8,740 nucleotides of DNA from Deltaproteobacteria bacterium. GTDB taxonomy: Bacteria > Desulfobacterota > Syntrophia > Syntrophales > Smithellaceae. Shown one piece after another: positions 1 to 7,379 of this stretch. The number at the start of each line of letters is the position of its first letter. The stretch's first letter is position 1. The stretch spans positions 1 to 8,740 of the forward strand of contig SBEK01000168.1 in the NCBI GenBank assembly GCA_009668925.1. The letters run 5' to 3'. The translations under genes were made by a program, and so were the position numbers. The notes under the pieces are model-generated. The model worked only from the letters and a program-made list of their open reading frames with translations, was not told the origin of the DNA and searched no databases.

Positions 1-231
1 GCCCAGGCGAATACCGCTTGAGGTCGTCGAACCGGGAATGACGATGATCAGATTGCTGCCGACTGCCGCGATCTGCTCCGAAATTTTCGTGCTGGCGCCC
101 CTGCCGACCGCCAGCATCGTAATGACGGCGGCAACTCCGATGATAATCCCCAGCATGGTCAGCGCAGAACGCATTTTATTGACACGGAGGGCTCGGAGTG
201 AAATTCTGACGGTGGAAGGAAGATTGATCAT
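1..231 (-). CDS. MacB-type ABC transporter permease, N-terminal part (cut by window edge)
   Basis: This is the membrane subunit of a MacAB-TolC-type exporter; only the first 77 codons lie in the window and the gene runs off the left edge. The protein begins [20 protein letters not shown], an amphipathic entry helix typical of the MacB/FtsX-like permease family. One membrane segment follows at about residues 23-42 (core LGIIIGVAAVITMLAVG). After it comes the start of the periplasmic domain, with GRGAS and the pattern IAAVGSNLIIVIPG that is characteristic of MacB_PCD proteins. The ATG at 229-231 overlaps the stop of the upstream ATPase gene as ATGA, which argues for translational coupling. In E. 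coli MacB the ATPase and permease are one chain; here they are separate, a common arrangement. Family assignment is confident; the substrate is unknown. Confidence 0.9.
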   Translation of the reverse strand, partial: MINLPSTVRISLRALRVNKMRSALTMLGIIIGVAAVITMLAVGRGASTKISEQIAAVGSNLIIVIPGSTTSSGIRLG

Positions 232-917
232 GGTCTGTTTTCCTTGTCGCTGACAATCCTTCCATCCAGGAAGCGGATGATCCGTTTGCTGTAAGTTGAA
301 ATGTCCGGTTCATGGGTGACCAGAACGATGGTTATCTTATTTTCTTCATTGAGTCGTACAAAGAGTTCCATGATCTCGATGCTGGTTTTCGCATCCAGGT
401 TGCCGGTCGGTTCATCGGCCAAAATGAGCGGAGCATGGTTGACCAGAGCGCGGGCAATGGCCACCCGCTGCTGTTGTCCGCCGGAGAGTTGGTTGGGATG
501 ATGATACCGCCGCTCGTCCAGGCCCAGCATTTTCAGCGCTTCTCTGGCTCTGTTTTTGCGGTCCTTATGCAGGTTTTTGCTATAGAGCAGAGGAACTTCC
601 ACGTTCTCCAGCGCCGTTGTCCGGGACAGAAGATTGAAACCCTGAAAGACGAAGCCGATTTTTTCATTGCGGATTTCCGCCAGTGCGTCTCTGCCCATCT
701 GGCTTACGTCAATGCCGTCGAGCAGATATCGGCCGGCCGTCGGCACATCCAGGCAACCCAATACATTCATGAAGGTGGACTTACCGGAGCCGGATGGCCC
801 CATCACAGCGACGAATTCACCCGCAGCTATGCGCAGTGAAACCTTATCGAGCGCGAAAACGACGCTGTCGCCGACTTCATACTTCTTTTCCAGTTGGTCT
901 GTTTCAATGAGAGCCAT
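228..917 (-). CDS. ABC transporter ATP-binding protein, MacB/LolD type
   Basis: This 229-residue cytoplasmic ATPase powers the adjacent permease. All nucleotide-binding motifs are intact: Walker A GPSGSGKS at 40-47, Q-loop Q92, signature LSGGQ at 144-148, Walker B LILADE at 164-169, D-loop NLD at 173-175 and switch histidine H202 in VTHE. The length and the wording of [15 protein letters not shown] and [11 protein letters not shown] match the MacB/LolD/FtsE group, whose members act by mechanotransmission rather than as classical translocators. The ATG at 915-917 lies 5 bases after the adaptor gene stop. The gene ends in an ATGA overlap with the permease start. Its place in a TolC/adaptor/permease operon points to a MacB-type exporter rather than lipoprotein release (LolCDE), although sequence alone does not fully separate the two. 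Confidence 0.93.
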   Translation of the reverse strand: MALIETDQLEKKYEVGDSVVFALDKVSLRIAAGEFVAVMGPSGSGKSTFMNVLGCLDVPTAGRYLLDGIDVSQMGRDALAEIRNEKIGFVFQGFNLLSRTTALENVEVPLLYSKNLHKDRKNRAREALKMLGLDERRYHHPNQLSGGQQQRVAIARALVNHAPLILADEPTGNLDAKTSIEIMELFVRLNEENKITIVLVTHEPDISTYSKRIIRFLDGRIVSDKENRP

Positions 918-922
918 GGTCT

Positions 923-2089
923 TCAGAACCTCGGACCCGGAGGACGGCTGGGCTGTCCATTCGCCTTCTGATCCTTGCCGGTTACTTCAACAATAATCCG
1001 GGAGTTCTCTGTGATGTTTCCGGACAACACCTCCGTAAAGCGGTTATCGCTGATGCCGATGGTTAGCTCTACGCGCTTGGGTTTTTGATCTTCCAGAACC
1101 CAGATGCCGGTAATTTTGCGCGCCGAGGCGGCCAATTCTTTGTCGTGGATCTTGACGCGCAGCGCGGCGTTGGGAATACGTAAAACATTTTTTTTGTCGT
1201 CGATAATGACCGATACATTTGCCGTCATGCCCGGCCGTAATTTCAACTCCGTGTTATCGACTTTGACGATCACGTCGTAGGTTACCACATTCTGAACCGT
1301 CGTCGGTGCATTGCGGATTTCGGATACATTTCCTTTAAACGTCAGGTCGGGATAAGCGTCCACGGTGAATGTCACCCGCTGATGGACTCTGATTCTGCCG
1401 ATGTCCGCTTCGTCCACATTGGTGTCGATCTGCATTTTGGTCAGATCCTGTGCGATCGTGAAAAGCGTCGGTGTTTGAAAGCTGGCGGCGACGGTTTGTC
1501 CCACGTCAATGCTGCGCGATATGACCGTGCCGTTCACAGGCGAAATAATTTGCGTATAGCGAAGATTTGTCCGGGCAAGATTCAGGGCCGCCTGAGTCTG
1601 TTCAACCTGAGCCTCCGATGCTTTGATTTGAGCTTGTGCGGAAAGGTAATTGGTCTCGGAAGTATCGAGATCGCTCTTGGAGATAAAGTTTTTCGCATAC
1701 AGAATTTTATTCCGGTCGAACGTTATCTGTGTGTCGCGCAGGGCGACTTTGGATTTTTCCAGGTTGGCGCGGGCCACGGACAGGTTGGCGGACGCCTGAG
1801 CGACCTGTGCCTCAAAAGAGGCCGGATCAATGAGAGCGAGCAGCTGTCCCTTTTTGACGTTTGAGTTGTAATCGACAAAAAGTTGTTTGATTGTGCCGGA
1901 CACTTGAGTACCGACTAAAACGGTCGTCACGGCATTGACGGTTCCCGTGGCGGAAACGGTCGCGCGGATATCGCCCCGGTCCGCTGTCTGTGTCACGTAT
2001 TCGGTCGTCTTCCCGCCCTTTTTTAAAAAGAAGAACAAGCCGATAACAACAAGGATCAGGATGATTGCCGCAACAATTATTTTCTTCAT
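923..2089 (-). CDS. HlyD/MacA-family periplasmic adaptor subunit
   Basis: This 388-residue membrane-fusion protein links the inner-membrane MacB-type pump to the outer-membrane TolC-like channel. Residues 4-22 form an N-terminal membrane anchor with no lipobox cysteine. Two half lipoyl motifs follow, at about 56-90 (VSGTIKQLFVDYNSNVKKGQ) and about 175-205 (ISPVNGTVISRSIDVGQTV). They flank an Ala/Gln-rich alpha-helical hairpin at 91-175 that would contact TolC. A beta-barrel covers about 220-300 (LRPGMTANVSV near 284-294), and a membrane-proximal domain follows. The C-terminus is a short Pro/Arg-rich tail. The ATG is preceded by GGAG (2097-2100 on this strand) at 7-base spacing. It overlaps the tolC-like stop by one base (TAATG), which indicates coupled translation. 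Family and role are confident; the exported compound is not known. Confidence 0.93.
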   Translation of the reverse strand: MKKIIVAAIILILVVIGLFFFLKKGGKTTEYVTQTADRGDIRATVSATGTVNAVTTVLVGTQVSGTIKQLFVDYNSNVKKGQLLALIDPASFEAQVAQASANLSVARANLEKSKVALRDTQITFDRNKILYAKNFISKSDLDTSETNYLSAQAQIKASEAQVEQTQAALNLARTNLRYTQIISPVNGTVISRSIDVGQTVAASFQTPTLFTIAQDLTKMQIDTNVDEADIGRIRVHQRVTFTVDAYPDLTFKGNVSEIRNAPTTVQNVVTYDVIVKVDNTELKLRPGMTANVSVIIDDKKNVLRIPNAALRVKIHDKELAASARKITGIWVLEDQKPKRVELTIGISDNRFTEVLSGNITENSRIIVEVTGKDQKANGQPSRPPGPRF

Positions 2090-3366
2090 TATTTTTCTCC
2101 GATGGCTTTTTCCAGACGGGCCTGTGCGACGCTGAAGTCTGATAAAGCGCTAATATACGTTATTTTTGCATTATTGAGTTTAATCAGGGCATCCGTGATC
2201 TCGATGGAACTGCCCACCCCGGTCGCATATCTTCCGCGGGCAAGCTCCACGGTTTCCTCGGCCTGACGCACAACGATTGTGCCTGCGGAAATGCGTTCCA
2301 GAGCCTCCCGGCGGCTCAGCCAGGCAGATTGCACTTCGAGATAGACAGCCTGTTTGAGCGCCTGTTCGTTGGCCGCGGCGATCTCCAGATTAGCTCTGGC
2401 TTCGTCTACGGCATACTTGGTGGAAAGGCCGGTGAAAAGAGGGAAGGTCAGTGCGACACCGATATTCCATGATTTGTCCATGGAAGTGTCGTCTCCCGTG
2501 TAACCATAGCCGGCGCTGCCGGAAAGCACGGGCAAATAATCTTTCCTGCTGAAATCGATTGTCTTCTGCAGAGCGTCTTTTTTCAGACTTGTGGAAAGCA
2601 GGTCCGGTCGGTTTTTGTAAGCCTTGTCCAGCGCCTCCTCGAAAGACATGACCGTCTGCTCGAGATGAAATTCCTCCCGGACGTCGTATTCGGGAGCGGA
2701 GGTCAAGCCCATGGCTTTGTTCAGATTCGCCCGCGCGATACGCAGGGCGTTTTGAGCGGTAATCAGCTGGATACGGGCGTTGCTGAGATTGACTTCCGCA
2801 CTCGTAACGTCGATCTTTGAACTTTTCCCTGTTTCAAAAAAAGTCTTGGCGATGTCATAGTGCTGCCGAAACTGGTCCACGGTCTCCGCCGCGACGCTTT
2901 CGCTCATTCTGGCTTTAAGGAAAGAATAATAGGCGTCCTTGGCGGCGAGAACAATCTGAGTCGAGGCGTCCTGAAAATCCGCGTCGGCAGACTGTTTGCT
3001 TAATTGCCGGATATCCACCAACGTTGATGTCTTTCCGAAGTCAAACAGCATTTGATTCAGGTTCAGGGTGTTGGTATAGTAATTATAGGGATCGCTTCTG
3101 AAGGTGGAAGAAGGCGTCGGACCGATCCGGGAGTAACCGGATTGAAATGCGAGCTGGGGATAATACCCGGCCCTGGCCTGACCGATTCTGCTTTCGGTTT
3201 GCCTGATGATTCCGGAAGCCGCGATGATTGCGGGATGATTTTTCAGGGCCAGATCAACGCATCGCTTTAGGGTCAGCACTTCGCCTTTCTGAGGGGTCTC
3301 GTCCGCCCAGAGACATTTGCCGGAAATTAAAAACAACAAGAGAAGAAACACAATTTTCTTATTCAT
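2089..3366 (-). CDS. TolC-family outer-membrane efflux protein
   Basis: This 425-residue outer-membrane channel component is the first gene of the efflux operon. Residues 1-21 look like a Sec signal peptide (MNKKIVFLLLLFL core, likely cut after LWA). Cys18 is preceded by Lys, so it does not make a convincing lipobox. Two outer-membrane efflux repeats can be seen, at about residues 30-215 and 240-423. Each has long Ala-rich helices, and the second repeats a typical pattern near its end (GRYATGVGSSIEITDALIKL). The strand segments QMLFDFGK and ALTFPLFTGL are also typical of the family. The length is normal for TolC-like proteins. A sigma70-like promoter lies about 40-70 bases upstream. The assignment to the family is firm; TolC-like proteins of this kind often serve one dedicated pump, and the operon suggests that here. 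Confidence 0.93.
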   Translation of the reverse strand: MNKKIVFLLLLFLISGKCLWADETPQKGEVLTLKRCVDLALKNHPAIIAASGIIRQTESRIGQARAGYYPQLAFQSGYSRIGPTPSSTFRSDPYNYYTNTLNLNQMLFDFGKTSTLVDIRQLSKQSADADFQDASTQIVLAAKDAYYSFLKARMSESVAAETVDQFRQHYDIAKTFFETGKSSKIDVTSAEVNLSNARIQLITAQNALRIARANLNKAMGLTSAPEYDVREEFHLEQTVMSFEEALDKAYKNRPDLLSTSLKKDALQKTIDFSRKDYLPVLSGSAGYGYTGDDTSMDKSWNIGVALTFPLFTGLSTKYAVDEARANLEIAAANEQALKQAVYLEVQSAWLSRREALERISAGTIVVRQAEETVELARGRYATGVGSSIEITDALIKLNNAKITYISALSDFSVAQARLEKAIGEK

Positions 3367-3404
3367 TTCAGGATGCCTTTTTTAGCCGCTTTCAAAAGTT
3401 ATTT

Positions 3405-3433
3405 ACTATACGTTTCAATTTTATTAAATGCAA
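3405..3433 (-). promoter_or_regulatory. Predicted sigma70-like promoter of the efflux operon
   Basis: Read on the minus strand, TTGCAT (3428-3433) and TATAGT (3405-3410) are separated by exactly 17 bases. The -10 box matches the consensus at 5 of 6 positions and the -35 at 3 of 6. The spacer and flanks are AT-rich. The implied start is near 3398, giving a leader of about 30 bases before the ATG at 3366. An AAAAAGG stretch in that leader can serve as the ribosome binding site. Position and spacing are good, but this is a motif match only. Confidence 0.5.
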
Positions 3434-3694
3434 ACCGGATATGAGGCAGCTTCGTGTTCAAAAATTTACCTAAGGAGCGTATATACTGTTCTTGAAATGG
3501 CCATCAAACTTCATGCCAATTCGAAAGAGACATAATGATCTGTTTTTTAACGCAATATAAACTTTAGTTCTGTCCTCAGATCGTCAAGAGCAAAAAAACT
3601 GGATATTATTTATCCACGCAAAACGTCCCGTGTGCATAGATAGTAACCACCGTCTTTACTGGCAATTTAAGCATGGAAATGACTTTGTGAGTAA

Positions 3695-3723
3695 TTGTAA
3701 GTCGGAATTTGGAATAATATTCT
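3695..3723 (+). promoter_or_regulatory. Possible promoter of the regulator/tup operon with overlapping palindrome
   Basis: TTGTAA (3695-3700) and TATTCT (3718-3723) are 17 bases apart, each matching the sigma70 consensus at 4 of 6 positions. The -10 region overlaps the 11-base palindrome GAATAATATTC (3712-3722), which is where a repressor would bind if the regulator controls its own operon. The implied leader is roughly 45 bases. The boxes are weak, and other AT-rich positions in this gap could serve instead. Confidence 0.25.
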
Positions 3724-3775
3724 TGATAAATTGAACGATATGCTTTAGTTTGCAAAACTCAGGTGGAGGAGCCTT

Positions 3776-4687
3776 ATGTCGAAGGAGCTGATGAACACCA
3801 AGGAAGTCGCTAAGTATTTGGACATTCATGAAAAACAAGTCTATCTGCTGATAAAGTCCGGCAAGATTCCGTGCACTCGTGTGACCGGTAAATGGATTTT
3901 CCCCATCAAGCTTATCGACGAATGGATACATACCAGCGCGCACGACGGTCTGCAACAGGCAAGAAAAAAAGTCAATCAGATCGAGGGGGCGCTTCTGGCT
4001 GCGGGAAGCAATGACCTGGTTCTGGATATGCTGATGACGACGATTAAGAAGGATCATCCGGCTTTTACTATCTTTTCCGCCAATACCGGCAGCATCAATG
4101 GTCTGAAATCGCTCAATACGGGTCTTACAGACATCGCTTTTGCACATCTCTATGATCCGCAAAGCGGCGATTACAATATTCCTTATTTAAAGCAGTATTG
4201 CCCGGATCATTCCCCGGTCGTTGTGAATCTGTTCTACCGGCAAATCGGATTTCTCGTTGCAAAATCGAAAGCGAATAATTTTGCCGGATGGGAAAGCCTG
4301 ACGCAGGACGGCATCCGTTTCATCAACCGGCAGGCGGGTTCGGGTATCAGGATTCTGCTGGATCATGAACTGAAACAACGGGGGATCGCCGCTCAGGCTA
4401 TTGACGGATATGACCGCGAAGTCTTCACGCACTTTGAGGTCGGCTTGTCTCTGGTTTCGAATGAATCGGATGTCGGAATTGCCTCCGCCGCTGTGGCTAA
4501 AATATTGGATCTCGACTTTCACCCTCTGACGAGCGAACGCTTTGATATGATTCTCGATAAGGATACGTTTTTCCAACCGGCCATTCAGGCGTTTATTGAA
4601 ACACTTAAGTCCGACGGGTTTAAAAACCGTGTTGAGAAGATCGGAAATTACAATTTCAGGGATGCCGGCAGAATATTGCATTCCTGA
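3776..4687 (+). CDS. One-component regulator: excisionase-like HTH fused to PBP-like sensor domain
   Basis: This 303-residue cytoplasmic protein probably controls the downstream tungstate transporter. Residues 6-54 form an excisionase/MerR-type winged helix-turn-helix (MNTKEVAKYLDIHEKQVYLL, then GKIPCTRVTGKWIFP and the closing IDEWI). Residues 70-290 resemble the periplasmic-binding-protein-like domain found in molybdate-related regulators (PBP_like, PF12727 type), including RFINRQAGSGIRILLDHEL at 181-199 and VGIASAAVAKILDLDF at 233-248. There is no signal peptide or membrane segment, so the binding domain acts inside the cell. The ATG at 3776 follows GGAGG (3765-3769) at 6-base spacing and is preferred over the internal ATG at residue 6. 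The gene ends 31 bases before tupA, so the two may share a transcript. That the ligand is tungstate, molybdate or a pterin cofactor is inferred from context. Whether it represses or activates cannot be told. Confidence 0.85.
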   Translation: MSKELMNTKEVAKYLDIHEKQVYLLIKSGKIPCTRVTGKWIFPIKLIDEWIHTSAHDGLQQARKKVNQIEGALLAAGSNDLVLDMLMTTIKKDHPAFTIFSANTGSINGLKSLNTGLTDIAFAHLYDPQSGDYNIPYLKQYCPDHSPVVVNLFYRQIGFLVAKSKANNFAGWESLTQDGIRFINRQAGSGIRILLDHELKQRGIAAQAIDGYDREVFTHFEVGLSLVSNESDVGIASAAVAKILDLDFHPLTSERFDMILDKDTFFQPAIQAFIETLKSDGFKNRVEKIGNYNFRDAGRILHS

Positions 4688-4705
4688 AGATATCTCGCAA
4701 AAAAA

Positions 4706-4711
4706 AAGGAG
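4706..4711 (+). promoter_or_regulatory. Ribosome binding site fixing the tupA start
   Basis: AAGGAG sits 7 bases before the ATG at 4719, directly after an A-rich run. The open frame extends upstream to another ATG at 4596, inside the regulator gene, but the extra 41 residues would precede and bury the signal peptide. This site therefore supports 4719 as the true start. Confidence 0.8.
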
Positions 4712-4718
4712 ATCGACT

Positions 4719-5585
4719 ATGAAGATTTTCAGAAACAGCAAATGGGTCATCACGCTTATGGTTGCCGCTGCACTGATCGTTGCGGGCGCATTGAATGTGC
4801 TTGCCGCGCCGAAGCAAAAGAATATCATCCTCGCGACGACCACCAGTACCCAGGATTCGGGACTGCTTGATGTCTTGATTCCCCTTTTCGAAAAAGAAAC
4901 CGGTTATTTTGTAAAAACCATCGCCGTGGGTTCCGGACAGGCCATGGCGATGGGTCAAAAAGGCGAGGCGGACGTATTGCTTGTCCATTCGCCGGACGCG
5001 GAAAAGAAATTTATTGAAGAAGGATATGGCGTGAACCGCCGTCTCGTGATGCACAATGACTTCATCATCGTTGGGCCGGAAACGGATCCGGCAAGAATCA
5101 AAGGGTCAAAGACGTCGTCGGATGCCCTGAAAAAGATCGCACTAGCCGGAGCATTGTTTGTGTCGCGCGGAGACAATTCCGGAACGCATGCCAAAGAAAA
5201 GACATTATGGAAGAAGGCGAATATCGTTCCTGCCGGACAGAAATGGTATCAGGAAACAGGGTTGGGTATGGGGCAGACGCTGAACGTCGCTTCAGAGAAA
5301 AAAGGATACACGCTGGCCGACCGTGGCACCTATCTGGCGGTCAAGAAGAATCTGGGATTGGTCATTCTGGTGGAAGGCGATTCCGCGCTGTTGAATATTT
5401 ATCATGTGATTGAAGTCAACGGCGGTAAATGGCCGAAAGCGAATTCAGAGGGCGCCAGAGCTTTTGCTGATTTTATGGTGTCTAAAAAAATCCAGGAGAT
5501 CATCAAAACGTTTGGCGTTGATAAATTCGGCTCACCCCTGTTTTTCCCGGATGCAGGAAAAAAGGTGGAAGACCTAGGGAAGTAA
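4719..5585 (+). CDS. tupA: Tungstate-binding periplasmic protein TupA
   Basis: This 288-residue substrate-binding protein captures tungstate in the periplasm and delivers it to TupB. Residues 1-30 form a Sec signal peptide (KIFRNSKW, then a hydrophobic core, cut near VLAA). The mature part opens with the TupA hallmark TTTSTQDSG at 40-48. GSGQA follows at 71-75, then ADVLLVHSPDA at 84-94, and the second hallmark SRGDNSGTH at 149-157. The two hallmark segments line the oxyanion pocket in the family. GYTLADRGTYLAVKK at 196-210 is also conserved in this group. This pattern distinguishes TupA from the molybdate protein ModA and the phosphate protein PstS, although some TupA-like proteins also bind molybdate. 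The gene lies between the regulator and tupB. In anaerobes tungsten feeds formate dehydrogenases and aldehyde oxidoreductases; that use here is an inference. Confidence 0.92.
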   Translation: MKIFRNSKWVITLMVAAALIVAGALNVLAAPKQKNIILATTTSTQDSGLLDVLIPLFEKETGYFVKTIAVGSGQAMAMGQKGEADVLLVHSPDAEKKFIEEGYGVNRRLVMHNDFIIVGPETDPARIKGSKTSSDALKKIALAGALFVSRGDNSGTHAKEKTLWKKANIVPAGQKWYQETGLGMGQTLNVASEKKGYTLADRGTYLAVKKNLGLVILVEGDSALLNIYHVIEVNGGKWPKANSEGARAFADFMVSKKIQEIIKTFGVDKFGSPLFFPDAGKKVEDLGK

Positions 5586-5590
5586 CGCCG

Positions 5591-5595
5591 AGGAG
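5591..5595 (+). promoter_or_regulatory. Ribosome binding site for the GTG start of tupB
   Basis: AGGAG lies 6 bases before GTG at 5602, in the 16-base gap after tupA. An ATG at 5597 lies between the two in another frame and stops after four codons (MEWI, stop at 5609-5611), so it cannot start tupB. The spacing supports GTG 5602. Confidence 0.65.
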
Positions 5596-5601
5596 CATGG
5601 A

Positions 5602-6300
5602 GTGGATTTAATTGTTCAGGGGATTGTCAAAGCTTTCGAGTTGATCATCAGTTTTGATCCCGAAGTCATGGGAATTACGTGGCTGTCTTTGAAAATATCG
5701 GGGATAGCCACATTTATCAGCCTGTTCATCGGCATCTCCATAGGAACAGGGGTCGCGTTAACCAACTTTCATGGAAAACGAATCGTCATCAGTTTGATCA
5801 ATACCGGGATGGGGCTGCCACCCGTGGTCGTTGGGCTGTTTGTGACGATCCTGATCTGGCGCAGCGGTCCTTTAGGCTTTCTCGAAATTCTCTACACGCC
5901 CTATGCAATGATCGTCGCGCAGGCGATTATCGCTACGCCGATCGTTATGGGGATATCGCTTGCTTCCATTCAAAACCTGCCGCCGAATCTGCGCCTGCAG
6001 ATTTTGTCGCTCGGCGCGAGCCGAGGGCAGATGGTCTGGGTGCTGATCAAAGAATCCAAACTCCCGCTTCTTGCGGCCGTTATGGCCGGTTTCGGCGGCG
6101 TCATTTCCGAGGTGGGTGCCTCCATCATGGTCGGCGGCAATATCAAGGGATATTCGCGGGTCCTGACGACGGCTACGGTCATGGAAACGGGGAAAGGAAA
6201 TTTTGATATCGCCATTGCTCTGGGAATCATCCTTATGATCCTTGCTTTTCTCGTCAATCTCCTGCTCACGCTGATCCAGCAAAAGGGACATCTGCGATGA
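5602..6300 (+). CDS. tupB: Tungstate ABC transporter permease TupB
   Basis: This 232-residue inner-membrane protein forms the translocation pathway for tungstate. Hydrophobic segments lie at about 28-52, 62-86, 98-122, 155-178 and 203-226, which fits a short type I importer permease. The cytoplasmic coupling (EAA-like) loop is at about 137-157 (LGASRGQMVWVLIKESKLPL). It is followed by ISEVGASIMVGGNIKGYSRV at 168-187 and TTATVMETGKGNFD at 189-202, stretches characteristic of TupB-like permeases. The start codon is GTG. The 3' end overlaps tupC as ATGA, so the subunits are probably made in step. Its partners are TupA and TupC. The family is confident; the preference for tungstate over molybdate rests mainly on TupA. 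Confidence 0.9.
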   Translation: MDLIVQGIVKAFELIISFDPEVMGITWLSLKISGIATFISLFIGISIGTGVALTNFHGKRIVISLINTGMGLPPVVVGLFVTILIWRSGPLGFLEILYTPYAMIVAQAIIATPIVMGISLASIQNLPPNLRLQILSLGASRGQMVWVLIKESKLPLLAAVMAGFGGVISEVGASIMVGGNIKGYSRVLTTATVMETGKGNFDIAIALGIILMILAFLVNLLLTLIQQKGHLR

Positions 6301-7379
6301 CGAAATTGGCCGTTCAAAATCTAACCGTTTGTCGCGGCGGAGTCAGAGTGCTCGATATCCGGGAACTGAATGCCGAAGAGGGCAGAATTCTCGCGTTGAT
6401 CGGACCCAATGGCGCCGGGAAATCAACGCTGTTGCTGACCATGGCCGGTTTATTGAAACCGACGGAGGGAAAGATCTATTATCGCGGCGAGCCCGTGGAC
6501 AGCAGTGCCCGGCGGGCCGCTCTGCGCAGAAGCGTCTCTGTTATTTTTCAGGAACCGCTCTTGCTCGCCACGTCGGTTTACAAAAACGTCGCCCTGGGTT
6601 TAAGATTCCGGCATCTCGGAACCTCTGAAATTGAAAAGAGAGTGGACGAATCGCTTGAATATTTCGGCATCAGCGCACTGGCAGCGCGGTCTGCGAAAAC
6701 ACTTTCCGGCGGAGAAGCGAAGCGGGTGTCGCTGGCGAGAGCATTTGCGTTAAAGCCGGAACTGATCCTCATGGATGAAGCGTTCAATTCTCTTGACCCC
6801 CCGACGCGGGAATCGCTCATTGGAGATCTCTGCCATATCCTGGCGTCGACAAAGATCACCGCGGTCATGGCGCTGCATGACCGGGAAGAGACACTACGGC
6901 TGGCACAGGATGTCGCGGTGATCGCCGACGGAAAAATTGTTCAATCCGGCACCACGGCTCAGATATTCAACGAACCGGATTCGGAATTTGTAGCGAGCTT
7001 TGTGGGAACGGAAACAATCCTGGAGGGAACTGTCGCCAGCAGTCATCAGGGAAGGCTGGAAGTTTCGGTGGCCGGGAAGACCATTGAGGCGGTGGGCAAT
7101 TTTCCGCCGGGGCAGCATGTGTTTTGCTGCATCAGGCCGGAGAACATCGTTGTGGCGGCTGCTCTGCCGGATAAGAGCAGCGCCCGCAACGTTTTCGAAG
7201 CAACAATTCATAAGGTTGTGCGTCAGGCATTTTTTTATAAGATGATCCTGGACTGCGGTTTTTCCGTCGTGGCGTATGTCACCGTTTCTTCGTTTGAAGA
7301 TCTGGGCATGCGTGAAGGTTTAACGCTTGCCGTGTCTTTCAAAGCCACTGCCGTTCATGTCATGAACCGGCCTGGATAA
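6297..7379 (+). CDS. tupC: Tungstate ABC transporter ATP-binding protein TupC with TOBE-like C-terminus
   Basis: This 360-residue ATPase energises tungstate import through TupB. The motifs are Walker A GPNGAGKST at 36-44, Q-loop Q85 in VIFQEPLL, signature LSGGE at 136-140, Walker B LILMDE at 156-161, D-loop SLD at 165-167 and switch histidine H194. After the ATPase core (to about 235) comes a roughly 120-residue extension with short beta strands, including CCIRPENIVV at 277-286. This resembles the TOBE-like regulatory domains of ModC, PotA and MalK-type ATPases. In ModC-type proteins such a domain binds the oxyanion and can inhibit transport; the same role here is a conjecture. The ATG overlaps the tupB stop (ATGA). 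No clear intrinsic terminator follows the stop, so transcription may run into the next spacer. Confidence 0.9.
   Translation: MTKLAVQNLTVCRGGVRVLDIRELNAEEGRILALIGPNGAGKSTLLLTMAGLLKPTEGKIYYRGEPVDSSARRAALRRSVSVIFQEPLLLATSVYKNVALGLRFRHLGTSEIEKRVDESLEYFGISALAARSAKTLSGGEAKRVSLARAFALKPELILMDEAFNSLDPPTRESLIGDLCHILASTKITAVMALHDREETLRLAQDVAVIADGKIVQSGTTAQIFNEPDSEFVASFVGTETILEGTVASSHQGRLEVSVAGKTIEAVGNFPPGQHVFCCIRPENIVVAAALPDKSSARNVFEATIHKVVRQAFFYKMILDCGFSVVAYVTVSSFEDLGMREGLTLAVSFKATAVHVMNRPG

Larger units (their letters stand above)
3367..3775. other. AT-rich divergent intergenic region between efflux and tup operons
   Basis: No convincing gene lies in these 409 bases; open frames entering it are antisense extensions of the flanking genes. 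It should hold the promoters of both divergent operons. Sites visible by eye are the tolC-side promoter (3405-3433), the 8-base palindrome GTATATAC (3479-3486), the inverted repeat TGGATA-ttatt-TATCCA (3600-3616), and the palindrome GAATA-a-TATTC (3712-3722) next to a weak plus-strand promoter. The octamer CTTTAGTT occurs twice (3562-3569 and 3743-3750). Confidence 0.7.

Noticed and set aside
312..839. Long plus-strand open frame inside the MacB-type ATPase gene
   Set aside because: It is the complement of a gene with all ABC motifs intact; the translation is compositionally arbitrary.
3304..3366. Lipoprotein signal in the TolC-like protein (Cys18)
   Set aside because: The residue before the cysteine is Lys, which does not fit a lipobox; an ordinary signal peptidase I site after LWA fits better.
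3661..3672. Possible sigma54 promoter (GG...GC pattern)
   Set aside because: Only 8 bases separate GG and GC where the sigma54 element needs 10.
3656..4162. A 168-codon minus-strand open frame across the regulator start
   Set aside because: It is antisense to a gene with clear domain structure and a good ribosome binding site, and its translation shows no recognisable domain.
4596..4718. Longer tupA start at ATG 4596
   Set aside because: It lies inside the regulator gene, would put 41 residues ahead of an obvious signal peptide, and lacks the AAGGAG found before 4719.
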